A stretch of DNA of 6,231 bases, taken from contig JBGPBY010000441.1 in NCBI GenBank assembly GCA_041481485.1, forward strand, positions 1-6,231, read 5' to 3'. Under the pieces are notes generated by a model. That model was not told where the DNA came from. It searched no databases and worked only from the letters and a program-made list of their open reading frames with translations. Origin of the DNA: JBGPBY01 sp041481485. GTDB lineage: Bacteria; Acidobacteriota; Terriglobia; 20CM-2-55-15. The translations under genes were made by a program, and so were the position numbers. This document shows, one piece after another, positions 6,177-6,231 of the stretch (within the stretch, counting starts at the first letter, position 1; every line of letters begins with the position of its first letter).

Positions 6177-6222
6177 ATCAAGAAATCCCTCTCCCAACGG
6201 GAGAGGGTGGGCATCAAGAAAT
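6177..6222. repeat. Short palindromic element flanked by 10-bp direct repeats
   Basis: ATCAAGAAAT occurs at 6177-6186 and again at 6213-6222. Between them is a 26-bp block that opens with a perfect 9-bp inverted repeat, CCCTCTCCC (6187-6195), loop AAC, GGGAGAGGG (6199-6207), followed by TGGGC. The direct repeats look like a target-site duplication around a tiny inserted palindrome, though two tandem copies of a longer repeat cut by the window end are also possible. Confidence 0.6.
6187..6207 (+). terminator. Strong hairpin after the VWA-like gene, without T-run
   Basis: A perfect 9-bp GC-rich stem with a 3-nt loop begins 17 bp after the TAA. It would fold in the mRNA 3' end and may protect it or slow polymerase. 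The bases after the stem are TGGGCATC, so the T-tract of an intrinsic terminator is missing. A REP-like repeat acting as a 3' boundary is as likely as a true terminator. Confidence 0.4.
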
Positions 6223-6231
6223 GGCGGCCGG

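Noticed and set aside
1..6231. tRNA, rRNA, CRISPR array, phage or defence genes
   Set aside because: No cloverleaf, rRNA core sequence, regular repeat-spacer series or defence-type domain was seen on either strand.

Overview
The window looks like chromosomal DNA of an acidobacterium, probably a soil or sediment lineage of the Solibacter/Bryobacter type. The evidence is protein content: two long secreted proteins built from carboxypeptidase-regulatory-like (CarboxypepD_reg / Ig-like) repeats, and one secreted protein of the 'VWFA-related acidobacterial domain' family. Both families are greatly expanded in Acidobacteriota. This assignment rests on reading the proteins, not on a database search.

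Layout. Positions 1-79 hold the right-hand part of a palindromic interspersed repeat cut by the window edge. From 4868 down to 91 on the minus strand lie three genes in the same direction: a classical short-chain dehydrogenase/reductase (SDR), then, after a 75-bp gap with a candidate promoter and a perfect 14-bp palindrome, two paralogous secreted beta-sandwich repeat proteins whose reading frames overlap by ATGA (translational coupling). A 321-bp divergent intergenic region (4869-5189) follows. It holds a candidate SDR promoter and a complete 104-bp palindromic element. The plus-strand VWA-like secreted protein runs from 5199 to 6170. The window ends with a perfect 9-bp stem hairpin flanked by a 10-bp direct repeat.

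How the genes may work together. The two repeat proteins are almost certainly co-translated and exported, and probably act as cell-surface or periplasmic binding or structural proteins. The SDR may be co-transcribed with them or may be an unrelated upstream gene, since the pair has its own candidate promoter. The VWA-like protein is divergent and exported, and has lost the metal-binding (MIDAS) residues typical of VWA domains. No enzymatic pathway linking the genes can be read from the sequence.

The most interesting structure is non-coding. The element at 4968-5071 has the architecture of a REPIN: two REP sequences in inverted orientation, each a GTAG tetranucleotide followed by a GC-rich hairpin, at the outer ends of a roughly 100-bp unit. 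A second copy, about 90% identical and in direct orientation, sits just past the end of the last minus-strand gene, so the three-gene block is bracketed by two copies. No RAYT transposase is visible in the window.
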